A stretch of DNA of 41,539 nucleotides from Ophiosphaerella korrae (Eukaryota > Ascomycota > Dothideomycetes > Pleosporales > Phaeosphaeriaceae): the NCBI GenBank assembly GCA_028456385.1, contig JALNQF010000355.1, positions 1-41,539 of the forward strand. Direction: 5' to 3'. The notes under the pieces were generated by a model. The model did not search any database, had not been told where the DNA came from, and saw only the letters and a program-made list of their open reading frames with translations. The position numbers and the translations under genes were made by a program. The stretch's first letter is position 1; every line of letters starts with the position of its first letter. Positions 23,367-34,858 of the stretch are shown piece after piece.

Positions 23367-25861
23367 TCAAGCAGACGTATGGCTTATGACCGAGAACGTA
23401 TGGGAGTCTCCATCATATGAGATCCATCGATTGTACTTTGGGAACGCCGTTAGCATATAACACGGACCATATGCGTGGGACTTACAGTAGACAATTTATA
23501 GCCCAGTCTCAACACTCTCTCCATGCGACTCTTGACAGTGCTAGCCAACTCAAGATACCTTTCCTCTTCATCATGCTCCCTCTCGAACCACTTCTTAGGG
23601 AAATAATCGTGTGCCCAAATCAAGCCGCGAACCAGGTAATCCTCAGGTAATGGCAGCTCGTCGCTCCTTTCGCCATAGTTTGGAAAAATCGAGGAAGAAA
23701 ACAACGTATCGATATTTTGAGTTTGGTCAACATTTTGTATTTGACTTTGGTTGTGAATTTGATTTTCTGTCTTGACTAACATATTGAGGAAAGCAGCGAG
23801 TTCGGTCCAGGGAGCATCGGCAAGAAGATGGGAAACGTATATATTCGCGGCAAATGTCGTGAGGAAGGAGAGCATAATGTGGACGTGTGGAAGTACGTTT
23901 TTGTCGCCAATGCGGCGGAGAACAAGGGCGAAGGTATCGTTGGTAAGGCACTTAGCTTGAGAAAAGTGTGGCTGTAAGGAAAGAGCGTTGACTTGTGAGA
24001 GAAGTTCATGTTCGGGGACGACTGGCGGAGTTGGGTCTTGTTGGTCTGCCGGCGAGGCAGTCCGAAGTTGTTCTTCAGATGGCGGGCTATTCTTCGCTTT
24101 CTCATAGAGTTGTGTCAAGAAAACTTGGCGTAGGGCATTGTCATCCACCCCATAATCGAACCAACCTGAGACGTTAGTAACGGCAATATAGACTCCCTGC
24201 TCTTTCCATTTCGCCGTAACTCGTCCAATGTGGTTGTCCAAGTTGTTAATGAACTCAATCATAGCCTGATGGGAGTCATCCAGAGACAGTCTTTCAAAGA
24301 GCAAAGCGTGTGCTTTAATGTAATTGGTGTCGATTGGTAGAGCGTGCGAATAAGTGGCCACCGCGCGACCAAGGATTGGGTCTAGCAGGGTCAATATGCT
24401 TTCGCGAGCGCTAGGGAACTGCTTCACGCAGGTCAGCGACCTTGAGTAGTAGTATAACTGCTGCAGAGCATTTGGACGTGCTAGTATCGCTAGATGATGA
24501 TATAAACGACCCACGGTTGGATTTTTGTCTGCAGCTTTAGTGTCTGAGATTGTTATAGTCAGCAGTCTGCGGAAGCGGGTATGTATAGAGAACATACACC
24601 ATGAACGAGCCACTCCGGCCCAAGTTTCCCGGTCGCGAACGTCTTCATCTTCAATCGCCATCCTATATCGTCCAAGATCACCAAGGCATTCTATCCACGT
24701 ATCCTCAAAAGCTGGCACAGTTTCATATAACAAGGCCATCATCTGATAGGCTAGATAAATAAATGCCAACATATAGTCGATACTATCAGGAAGACGACGT
24801 CGAAGCAACTCTAGAAAAGAGTGGATTCCATGTTTCCACATTCGAGCAGGCATTGAGTACTTAGCTGCTAAACGACGAAGTGCTGGTGAAGCTGAAGGAT
24901 GCTGGCTTGCTAAAAAAAAATCGTGGTGTTCATGGAGAAGCGTACGATGGAGTGCAATCAGCGCTTGCCAATGATCAGATGCAAGCTTGTGGTCAGGTTC
25001 AGAGTTATTCTGGGCAGCAGCGGCTTGGGCTCGATCAACGTGAATGCACTTTGTTTCTACCATTGTCAAGCCTGCATAAATGCTTTTGACCTCAGAAGCG
25101 AGCTGTTCCTGAGATATAGGTCGACTATCTGGTTGCAGGAGTAAGCCAGGATATCGAGGGTCATGACATTGCAGTGCAATCAAGCCTGGTTGCCGTTGAG
25201 CATATTGTGTCTTAGGGGCCGACCGATGTGTCAATGGACGAGAAGGTGATTGTGGTAGGGACAATTCATTGGCTGATGGCTGCGGAGATGCAGCTTGATT
25301 TGGGTCATATAGCCGTGCATCGGGCTTTCGAGTACGTTCAGGCATGACTGCATGTGGAATCTTGCGATTATAATCTGAGTCGACGACCTCGACGTAAGAT
25401 GGCTGCTTGCCTCGGCGGCCATGGCCTTCAGATTCTGCTGGCCGCTTCTTACCAGAGTAGGGTGATGACTGTCGCTCTTTCTCTGTGTCAAGTGATAGGC
25501 TCGTTATATCTGGGGCAGAACCACCGCCAGCTGTGGCGTCAGAGGACGGATCTGTTTTCCTAGCACGGCATCAGGCTACTCAGTCTAACATACAAGGCAG
25601 CAGTTTGCCTTCTTCTTACCTCAATCTCAAAGCGGCATCTCTCAGCTTGTCACGAGCCTGAGCTGGCTTTAGGCTAGCAATCTCTGCGGCGTGGTCGGTC
25701 TTGGCATGGTCGTATAATTGGTCGACACTCTGAAACATACGCCCATGATGACCAAAATACGGACAGGGTAAAGCGCCGGAGATCGGGTATTCTGCCTTGC
25801 CTTGTGTTCGGAGTGCGTTGACAAATTTGGATTGTATGTCAAACGCTCCCGGATTGTCCAT
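23367..25861 (-). CDS. Est1/SMG7-type DNA/RNA-binding domain protein
   Basis: Exons on the minus strand are 25861-25620, 25559-23486 and 23435-23367 (introns 60 and 50 bp; donors GTAAGA and GTAAGT, acceptors CTAG and AAAG), giving 794 aa. The middle carries the Est1-type DNA/RNA-binding signature GRLYHHLAILARPNALQQLY, followed by YYSRSL and helical repeats. An upstream helical region (about 170-330) fits the 14-3-3-like TPR domain of Est1/EBS1/SMG7 proteins, which act in telomerase recruitment or nonsense-mediated decay. The N-terminus has a lone Cys33 with HxKTDH-type histidines (H52, H57), like a decayed C2H2 finger. The last 22 residues (YNRWISYDGDSHTFSVI...) come from the small third exon, inferred from splice sites; without it the frame ends at 23450. 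Which branch (Est1, EBS1 or SMG7) cannot be decided here. Confidence 0.85.
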
Positions 25862-28800
25862 TGTTCGGTGTTGCTCGCTTTAGCCCTACGCCTTCGATTT
25901 GGGGGCTAGAATTCGTTTGTGACCGTTGAAACGGCGAAATTGAACGGCGTGAGTCTGCCTGCCAAAATCGCAACATAAGGCAGTCTAACGCGAATTGTTT
26001 ATTTGTGTTTGGGAAAGTCGCAGGAGATTGATGACGGAGAAGTTGAAAGAAAAACAATTGGGGTGGGCGCAGTGTTCAAGCCACACAAAACAGATAAAAC
26101 AGAAAAAGACGCAGCAGTCTTGCATACGATTACACTTGAAGAAACATGTTATATGCTCTAGTATGGTCCGTGTTGCGGCTCTGCTGACGCCCAGCTCGAT
26201 TAAATCAGCTAGCGCAGGCAAACTAGGCAACCAATGACTTGGGTCGAATTTCAGGCAGCAGGGCATTGAAGAGTCCTCCACACAGTTCGTCCTTGTCGCA
26301 CACTTCATCAATCATTGCCCTTCGGAACGGCATTGACTAGCTCCACATGGCGAAATTAAACTTGACTCGTTCCTCCGCCTGAACTACATTAGCCGCTGTT
26401 GCCTCTTTTCCCTAGTTGCCTGCTCGAGCTGGATGAAACTATCAGAACACTCCCGTGGCTTTCCTTTTTCTGTAACCATGCACAACCGCTGGGTCTCAAC
26501 TTCTCCGCAGTCTTTTCTGTTTGCACAAATCGACTGTGCAAAGCAGATACGATACAATTCTATGTGGGGCTAATGTTTTCAGAGCTGTGAATGGCGCACA
26601 TCCACATCAATCACAAATATTTGCGCTCAAGCTTGCAGTGGCAGAATCCAATCCTTGGGGTACCTCTTGTCGTTGGTATGTATGCTAAGAGTAGAACAAA
26701 GAGCTCTGAAGAAGGAGTCAGCCTGATACAAAAAGCTGATCCGCCATAGCGTGCTGCGCATCACGATCTGTGCCACCAATGCTCCTTGCATGCCATATCC
26801 ATCCTTGCCTTTGCCTGTAGGACAATAAATCTTCCCTGATTGTAAGTGGAGGAAGTTGGGGTAGATGCTTCACAACAAAAGTCAGCATGGTGTTGGCCAC
26901 CTGGTTGCTCCCCGTGGGCAATGTGGATTGGCTCAGTCTCGTTCTCGCTGGGGCTGATAGCAACGCGATGCTATCGTTAACCAGTGTATTTCCTGCACGA
27001 GGCCCCGATGACACGCAACTGTTGGTATTAGAGACCGTACTCACTGCACTGACTGGCAAACCGACGTGTTGCCATTCTAGACCCAAATGTGGTTGGCTAA
27101 ACCATCGATTGCGAGCTACGAGTATTGCTAACCTGACAACACATTCTAGGCTAACAGGAGATTACTCGGGAAATCAGTTTATCAGGTCTCTCAGCTCTGA
27201 ATATCGTACACGGAATCACGAAACGTCAGCTACGATAATGCTACCGGAATAATACGTGGTACTCGGCTAGATGCCATGTTTGTCGCTCTCCACCATCTCC
27301 ATATGTCGAGTTGGATGAACGGTGACGCAGGCAGATCTTGCTAGTAGCCAGCGTCAGCCAACCTTGGAAACAGTAATTTACATATCTATCCTTGCTGGAC
27401 ATGGGTTACACAGAGCCATGCAGGTGCATTGAATTCTCTGCGCTCACTGTTCATAGCATGAAGCCGAGTTGGGTTAATCCGCGGCGCTTCAATGCTGAAT
27501 CATCATCTCGACAGAGAGGTCATCGTTGATATTACTTTTAAATCTCGAATAAGCAGCCTTTGATCGAAGAATCCGTTCTAATTTTAGCCTCGAGAAAGGC
27601 AAAATTCGAAAGCTTCAGGCTGACATCATAGCTGACCGTATTGCACAAGATGAAGGACTTGTATGACGTCCTGAATAAGCTACTCGACGCCCTGCTTCTC
27701 ACTCAGGCAGCCAAATTGAATTCGGTGCATAACAATTGCCTTAGGCTACTCCACTTTGCGCTGGCCGTTTCAGCATTGTCCTTTCAAACAGGGCCAACTA
27801 ATATCATGCATGACACTCTGTTTCGTAGCACACCACTTGTACAGTAGAGGCGGGGTCGCCTGAGTAATCAATGCTTCACATGCCGGAATTTGATGCATGT
27901 CATTGAGTTTCAGCCAGTATAGTTTCATTACCGAAGCCAATTGTGATGCATGCAACCCTACCAAAGTTAGTTATCTCTTTCAACCCACGAATTAATTTTG
28001 GCACGTGGATGCATATCTAGATTGCTGTCAAATTCACTCGTGTGAGGGCGTGAAGGACAAGGCTGAGCTGTATGTATAGCCTTTTACTAGGGGACTGAGG
28101 TCAGTTGCTCTGTCCAATATCCCCTCACCATTAGCTCTATACGTGTACATGCATTACGTTATTCTGTTTCAGACGGAATAGTTCAACAATAGCCACCCGC
28201 CTTCATTTACTTGGTCACACTGAGTCCCTCCTGATTATCAATTGAGTAACATTGGCCGTTTCTAGACCACAACCTTGGGAAGATCAATGCAGCCTTCACA
28301 AATTTAGGTTGTCTCCAACTGCTTCATCGAGTTCGGACAAACTGTCTGGGCTTGCAAATGACCCTATACCCCTGAATTGGCATAGCTTGTGACTATACCC
28401 AGAAGCCTGCGCAGACATCATGAACTGTTAGCTATCATTGAACAGACAAATTCTTGATCGGTAACATCTTCGAAACTGCCTAATTTGACTTGATTGAGAT
28501 TGATATCGTGATTATCTAGGTCATTCGATATCGTATGAACTTCGTGTTGCCACCTTTACCACGATACAATACGTACTGCCAAGACTCTTAATAGAGCTAG
28601 TAACTGTCCTGGTGTTACGATTTGGAGGACTCAACACTGGCACATGGAGAATCGGATGACAGTCACCAAACCGGTGGTCGTTGGGGGCAGGATGCTGAGA
28701 AGGATGGGGCCGAGAAGTACGTCCTGCAGATTTCCTTTCAAACGTCCTCCACGTGTCCATACGTTTTGTGGTTTCGGACAAAGAAGCCGCTTACCCTTGT

Positions 28801-30062
28801 CGCAAGAACATATATCAGAATTAGCTGACATATTGGTATGCGACCTTCGACAGGATAAGGTAGTTATTCATTGACCAAAATCCCTGTCACGGTTCACGTG
28901 TACAACGGAAGGTGTGGAGCTGCACAGTTTAGGCTCATAATCTTACCTGAGCACTTATCTTCTGCTCTTACGCCGTCTCACTCATGGATTCCTTCATTAT
29001 TACCAAGGTAGTAGTTATGCAGTAAGCGCTAAGTGCCTAGATATATCCTAGGGCCCAGATATAAAACGAAGAAACTACATAATGCAAAGAACAATACTAT
29101 ATTGTAATGGGATAATTGGAGTAATAAATAGGGACAAAGTATACGGCCGGATAGTGCATTCTTTCGTAAGAATAACGATGACAGTAGCAGCCGTTTTCTT
29201 TCGTGAGTACATAGCCCCCGTCTTGAATACAGAATATACTATATTTTCCGGGACTCAGATACAACCCCAGATTCATTGTCAAGCTTAGGATATAGAACAT
29301 CGTCCCGTTTTTACTGAGCCCGTCCTCAATAAGAACCGGATCAGTGAATGCAATGGTGATAAATAATGAAAAAGTTAAGGGATGTCTTGTCTCGGTAAGT
29401 GGCTGTTTAAGAACTTCCTTTTCTGAAGTTATTCAGTACCAGGTCAGTTCAATCAAACTTTTATCTGATTAGAAGAGATACATTGCCTGCAGAGCAATTT
29501 TGTTGCGCCAAAAATGTAATGACTGATTAGCTAGCACTTGCCAATCTAAGTGATAGTGAGTGGTTCGGGGGGGGGCAAACGCAATGTCGTACAAACCCGA
29601 ACACCACTGTGCGGACATTTCGCTCGTAGCAAAGAATATGGAAGGTAATTCACGTTCAGCGTTCAGCAAATTTGTTGGAACAGGTAAGCAGAATCTAACA
29701 AAACGCGATAACAGATATAACAGCTATGCTGTGTTTGAGAATATGACGTTCAAAAATGTCTAAGCGAGTCCCTGAAAGTCTAATGAAACGCCTGGCCTGA
29801 CAATGTTTACGAATATCATGATTAGTCCAATATGCCGTACCAAGTGCCATGGCTACGAAAATAGTGTGCTAAGGCATGCCAAAGGAAATCAATGCCATGT
29901 ACTCCAATTCTAACCACAATAGTGATGCGAGTCTGGGTAAACAAGCGAGGGGCCTTACTGTGCATCTTCATCATTCGCGGTAGATTGGCCGGTAGCACGC
30001 TTGTCGTCATCGTCAGTATACACTACACTCTTGTTAAAATCTGCACGTTGGATGTTAAGGGG
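25862..30062. other. 4.2-kb stretch without a supportable gene
   Basis: All ORFs here are under about 125 codons, overlap on both strands and show no domain; several lack an ATG. The longest with an ATG is 26887-27252 (121 codons). CpA and TpG are common, so this is not RIP-mutated transposon. Near 29567-29575 there is a run of nine G. No tRNA, terminal repeat or tandem array was recognised. It may hold promoters, a non-coding RNA, a small intron-rich gene or an old decayed gene. Confidence 0.5.
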
Positions 30063-31778
30063 CTAAGACACACCATGCGGTCGAACAAACCAACTACACA
30101 CAAAGGCTACCCCAAACGTTGCACACAAAGTTACAAACACACTCTGTCTGAAGCTACCAACCGTGGCACTGTAAATGCCATTGAAGAGAGCTGGACCAAC
30201 CACGCGAGCGAACGCATGGAGAAGTCCAGTCGCACCTAGCAACTGCCCAATTTTGTCCTGTGGTATGTGTTTAGTTAGGGCAGCACCTAATGCTGGTGAT
30301 CCAACGCCCCCAACTGCTGCTATTGCACCTGATAATGCGAACAGTTCGCCCCGTCGAGCCAGTGTATAACCTAAGTATCCCATCATGTCGAAGAAGATCG
30401 CGGCACGGATAATGCTGAGTTCGAAGAGATCTGAACCTGACTTTCGCATACTTTTATGCGCATTTTTACCACGTACAAGACGTGTTAAGAGGGGGAGAAG
30501 AATAAGTAGAGCGATAACACGAGCAGAATTTATAATGGTGACAAATCGGCCAGTTTCGAGTTCGTGCCAGTCGAATTGGCGCCGGGTGTAGACCAAGACG
30601 ACACCCATAGCGCCCATGGCTACACCGAACATGATTGTGTCGGTAGCTGCGAGTAGCAGTAGATTCCAGCGAACGGCGGACGATGAACCAGGACCAGTGG
30701 GCCAGAGGATTTCAAGAGGTTTGAGGAGGGTGATCCAGTCAGAGACTGGGCCTAATTTCTCCCTTTCTTCATTGTATCGTCGCCGGGCTGCCTCTTGACG
30801 AGGTTTGCTCAGTGACTCTGGAATCAAGAAAACGAGGCAGGCGATAAAGAGGCCATGAGCCGCTAAAGCAAAGTAGAAAATTAGCAGCACAGCATCGGTA
30901 TGGCTAACATACTTTTGACGAGCTTCGATGATATAGCCCGACAGAGCTGGGCCAATTGCAATACCAGCGAAAAGGCAGGCGTGAAAGTAAGAAAATGCAA
31001 CACTGCGTTTCTGGGGTGAGGTGCAGTCGGAGGCATAAGAATGTGCTAGAGCCATGCCGACGATAAAGGAGCCGGATAGACCTTCTATGCAGTAGCCCAC
31101 AAGGATCCAGTTGACGTGTACAGTGTTGGGGAATTTGGCAGCCAAAATAGTGAGGACTTCGCCGAAAAGGGCGCCAACTGTATTGAAAAGCATGAATGAT
31201 TTCCGTCCGTATCGATCGGAAAGAGCACCGAGCTTGGGACTAGTAATAGCGGACAGAATGCCGGAACATAGATTCCCATATAGAAGGAAGAGCGAGGAGC
31301 GCGATGAGACGGCATCATTTTGACATCGATCGGGTTGCTGTCCGGGGTCCAAAGGACCTGATATTGGATCGCGGTTATCGGATGCGTAGTATTCTGTGCA
31401 TACAAGGTCCATAATGAGATTGACCTTGGGTACTATGATACCGCCAAAGGCTAGTGTGAAGAGGAAGAAGGGTGGGAGGAGCCAGTATATTGAAGGACGA
31501 TTCCACCAGGAAAGTCCTTGGAAGTCATCCTTTCCCGACCAGTCCAATCCACCGCTCCCGGTGTTGTCACCATCTGCACTTCCATAATCTTGTGCCGAGG
31601 GACTCAGCAGTGGTGCGTCCTCGTCGTCACTGTCCACGCCAGGCGAGCTCGATCCTGATTTGCTCAGTTGCGGCGGGATAAATACGGGTACGTTGGGATG
31701 CGAGGTCGTGGTGTTATTGCGCAGGCGGAGGTCCTGGTCTGAGTCCTCATTGAAGGCGGCGTCTGCATTCGAGGCCAT
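30063..31778 (-). CDS. major facilitator superfamily transporter
   Basis: The single exon encodes a 571-aa polytopic membrane protein. A hydrophilic acidic N-terminus of about 80 residues (SDDEDAPLLSP) precedes the first span (WLLPPFFLFTLAFGG). MFS motif A is clear between spans 2 and 3 (GALSDRYGRKS), and about 12 spans can be counted, with a central hydrophilic loop (RQEAARRRYNEEREKLGP). It resembles fungal proton-antiport-type exporters with TetA-like arrangement; the substrate is unknown. The start at 31778 sits in a near-perfect context (GCCACCATGG). The frame runs on to another ATG at 31859, which would add 27 residues (MVADMPNRAN...). It is divergent from the Zn2Cys6 regulator, 705 bp away, a pairing often seen where a regulator controls its neighbour exporter. 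Confidence 0.85.
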   Translation of the reverse strand: MASNADAAFNEDSDQDLRLRNNTTTSHPNVPVFIPPQLSKSGSSSPGVDSDDEDAPLLSPSAQDYGSADGDNTGSGGLDWSGKDDFQGLSWWNRPSIYWLLPPFFLFTLAFGGIIVPKVNLIMDLVCTEYYASDNRDPISGPLDPGQQPDRCQNDAVSSRSSLFLLYGNLCSGILSAITSPKLGALSDRYGRKSFMLFNTVGALFGEVLTILAAKFPNTVHVNWILVGYCIEGLSGSFIVGMALAHSYASDCTSPQKRSVAFSYFHACLFAGIAIGPALSGYIIEARQKYVSHTDAVLLIFYFALAAHGLFIACLVFLIPESLSKPRQEAARRRYNEEREKLGPVSDWITLLKPLEILWPTGPGSSSAVRWNLLLLAATDTIMFGVAMGAMGVVLVYTRRQFDWHELETGRFVTIINSARVIALLILLPLLTRLVRGKNAHKSMRKSGSDLFELSIIRAAIFFDMMGYLGYTLARRGELFALSGAIAAVGGVGSPALGAALTKHIPQDKIGQLLGATGLLHAFARVVGPALFNGIYSATVGSFRQSVFVTLCATFGVAFVCSWFVRPHGVS

Positions 31779-32483
31779 GGTGGCAAGAGACTGAAGTTGG
31801 ATGGGCTTCACGATAGCGTGTGCATATCGGTTCGCTCTATTAGGCATGTCAGCAACCATTGAGACAAGACAGTTACCACCATAACATCTTCCGCGAAACT
31901 GTGGTACATCCGACCACGATGTGAGACTCAGCTCGCCAGCTTACCAAGAATAGATCGGATGAGCGCCTCACCGTCAGCCACACCAAATGTACTTTTAATA
32001 CTATTTATAGGAGAGACTTCTGAAGCGCACGACGGTAACTAGTTATTGTCGTGTGCTCTATCTACAGCAACCGATTAGCAATAATCAATCGAGCCTGTTG
32101 TTGAGACAATGTTGATGTCGTAGCTTGCGTCTGCGTCATGATGAAACGGATCGGCTACTTCATCCCCCGACACGCTAGCTGATTCAGGGGATACACATTG
32201 GACCTGAAAGTGTCGAACAACGCAACATTGTGCATGCTTTCATCTTTGACAGAGAAAACCATCGTCGCCAATAGCCCCGACATGCTGCAATTCAAAGATG
32301 ACCTTCTGCAAGCCTCCATACTTTTAGAGATTCCCGATTCAGTGAAGTTCTACTACTTCGAGAAGAACCAGTTTGAGGCTGTTTCTCGCTTAGGCTAGCC
32401 GCCCCGATTCGATCTGATCCCGCTCGAGACGACCTCATGACCCTCGGACCTTCTGCTCTCTTCACGCATGTCAGGCTTTTGCC
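31779..32483. promoter_or_regulatory. divergent intergenic region, MFS transporter and Zn2Cys6 regulator
   Basis: The 705 bp between the two starts hold both promoters. A TATA-like TACTATTTATAGG lies near 32000. CGG/CCG triplets, the half-sites favoured by Zn2Cys6 proteins, occur singly, but no clear paired site was found by eye. Confidence 0.4.
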
Positions 32484-34532
32484 ATGCCTTCCAAATCACG
32501 TGGACTGAGAACATCGACAGGCTGGTGAGTTTCTTGCTTTGGGCCGTGCCTGAAGATGGGGCTTAGTTGTTGTCTTGTTTACTGCTGCAGATCAGCAACT
32601 TGGCTGACCTTTGTTAGCCTCACATGCCGGAAGCGGCGTGTCAAATGTGATGAGGCACGACCGAGCTGTAAGAATTGCGAAAGGGCAAAGCGCGAGTGCT
32701 CATACCTCGAGAAGACCACGATTACTCGAGAACCAAGGCGACTAGGCCCACACAAATATGACGAGACCTTGCCAACGTCGCCAGTCATAGCTGATGTCAG
32801 CCGCCCATTAGCTAGTGCTAATGTCCTCGCTTTAACTACAGCTCCCTGCGGTAGATTAGGCCCTAGGATAGTGCGGCCCTCGCAATCATGGCTGCCTTGT
32901 CCTGCTGAGCAATTAGAAGCACCTCATAGCGTGCATCCAGATGAGGGTTTCTTCCTTGATAGTGCCTTGCTCACTTTTGACGATATGTTTCCACCTAATT
33001 TTGGCCCAGTTGAGTGGTACGATTTGCTAGCTGAAGATGCCATCACCAGCATGCAGAGACACACACAGGACAGTCATTGGACTTTCGACATAACCAGTCT
33101 GTCGCGGAGGCAATCGCGTCGACAGTCTCCAGCTCCAGATGCTGATGGTGTGGCCTTCAACGCAAATGCACAAGCCGTTCCTACGTCGGATTTGGCACAC
33201 AAGCCTTGGAATACAGACGCTGTCATTGACTTGAAGTGCGATGAACTTCTCTACTTTGAACACTTCATCGGCATTGTCGCACCGATTTTAGACCTTTTTG
33301 ATCCTCTCAAACATTTTGCTAATATCGTCCCCCATCTCGCTCTTCGTAATGTTGGGCTCCTCAAATCCCTTCTTGCGGTTGGTGCCGGCCATATGGCCAT
33401 CTTGCAACGTCCAGATCAAGACGTCGAAATTTTTGGTCCAAATCCTACTAGCCCATCAGTTTCCTCACCGAACGCCCTATCTACCATGAGCAAAATTGCA
33501 GAGCAATATTACCACGAAACTCTCCAGTATCTTTCTAAGAACTTGCAGTATCAAGCTTATACAACTTCTCATGAGATTCTGGCAACAGTCATCATGATCA
33601 GTACTTATGAGGTATGATCATCAAGGAAGTGTGTAAACCATACGATCGCTAAGTATACGCCCTCATTATCGCAGATGTATGGCACTGGTAGCAGCTATGA
33701 CCACAGCAACTGGGACCGTCATCTTCGTGCAGCCTTTTGGATACAACGTACGATGGATATTGACGGAGAGTCCTCGGATTCTCTGCAACGCGCAATCTGG
33801 TGGGCATGGCTGCGTCAGGATGTATGGGCTGCCTTTCGAACAGGACGTCCCGCGTTAATCCTACATCAGCCGAGAAATCCCATATCTGAACTAAATGTAG
33901 AGGAACTAGCAACAATAATTATCTACATCGCTGCCAAGTGCGTTCAGTTTGCGGCTGCGCCTAAAGAAGGAGACATTGCAAGCTATATTGATGCTGGAGA
34001 GACCCTAATGCGCATGCTCGACACATGGAAACTAAGTGTTCCCGCTTCATTCAATCCAATTCCAAACAATTCTTCGCAAGGATTGCCTAGTTCTGCGCCC
34101 GAGGGGCACCAAATATCACCCATCTGGATACATCCGACAACACACGCCGCTGCTATCCAGACGTATCATTTTGCCCGTATCGTCATGATACTCAACCAAC
34201 CATCGACTGGAGGGCTCAGCACGTACCAAATGCGCCTCAAGCTCTTACAAGAAAGTACTGTAACAATTTGTGGCATAGCCGTAGCACAGCAATCGCAGAA
34301 TCTACCAAGTGCCTTTGTCAGCTTCCAGGCAGTGTATACAGGTAGGTTCATCTCTATATTGCTATTAATTACTGTTAAAGTTTATGCAGCTGCATTATGT
34401 GCCGAAACGCAAGACAAACAAGGGGAGATTCTTCACATCTTGGACAGCATTTTGAGCATTAGCAAATTTCCCTCAAAGTTGATACTTGGTGACCTCGTCA
34501 GTGCCTGGGGTGGCTCCAAAGACTTAACTTGA
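32484..34532 (+). CDS. Zn2Cys6 fungal transcription factor (Fungal_trans_2-like)
   Basis: Exons are 32484-32524, 32618-33611, 33675-34341 and 34390-34532, giving 614 aa. The binuclear cluster is Cys14, 17, 24, 31, 34 and 41 (spacing 2-6-6-2-6). The first cysteine codon is split by intron 1 (93 bp), so the finger is complete only after splicing; this strongly supports the short first exon (MPSKSRGLRTSTGC). The middle region (DLFDPLKHFANIVPHLALRN, then LLKSLLAVGAGHMA) resembles the fungal-specific domain of ARCA-like regulators. Intron 3 is 48 bp and free of stops in frame, so reading through would give 630 aa; splicing joins QAVYT to AALCAE, the more typical form. A nuclear regulator, perhaps of the divergent MFS gene. 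It is the last intact gene before the transposon block. Confidence 0.86.
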
Positions 34533-34828
34533 TGACATAATGTTCTCATAGCACGTTGTATTGTCTCACAGCTTCAGTCGGATAGGTTGCCTGCAAGTGC
34601 AATTGCTGCGCTCGTGCCAGTGAGTATTAACGTTGTTTGCCAGTTGAGGCGCAACTTACGCATTTGCAGTCTATAGTCGATCATTAATTGCGCTACTGAA
34701 TTAGCGCATACTTCATACCTTGGTCGTGCGAACTGCTGTTGTTAGGAAGTGGCTCGAGGCGAGCGCCTGGCTGAAATCAATGGGGGATCTACCCGTGAAT
34801 TACCCGTAACCATAGTAACATGTCCGTG

Positions 34829-34858
34829 CGCGTGATGAGCCCATTCGCGTGATGAGCC
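34829..34858 (+). repeat. direct repeat CGCGTGATGAGCC, possible subterminal repeat of the pogo-like element
   Basis: Two perfect 13-bp copies (34829-34841 and 34846-34858) are spaced 17 bp apart just at the start of the transposase frame. Such repeats are common near the ends of pogo-like elements and may bind transposase. The 5' terminus of the element was not fixed; it may lie near 34785. Confidence 0.5.

Noticed and set aside
25985..26311. Cys-rich minus-strand ORF of about 107 codons
   Set aside because: No signal peptide or domain; cysteines cluster in a low-complexity Phe/Cys stretch, and there is no independent support.
26718..27086. 122-codon minus-strand ORF
   Set aside because: Its frame opens at a TTG; the first ATG leaves only about 56 codons and no recognisable motif.
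26887..27252. 121-codon plus-strand ORF with ATG and a hydrophobic start
   Set aside because: No domain, no convincing signal peptide, overlapped by an opposite-strand ORF, and nothing in context supports it.
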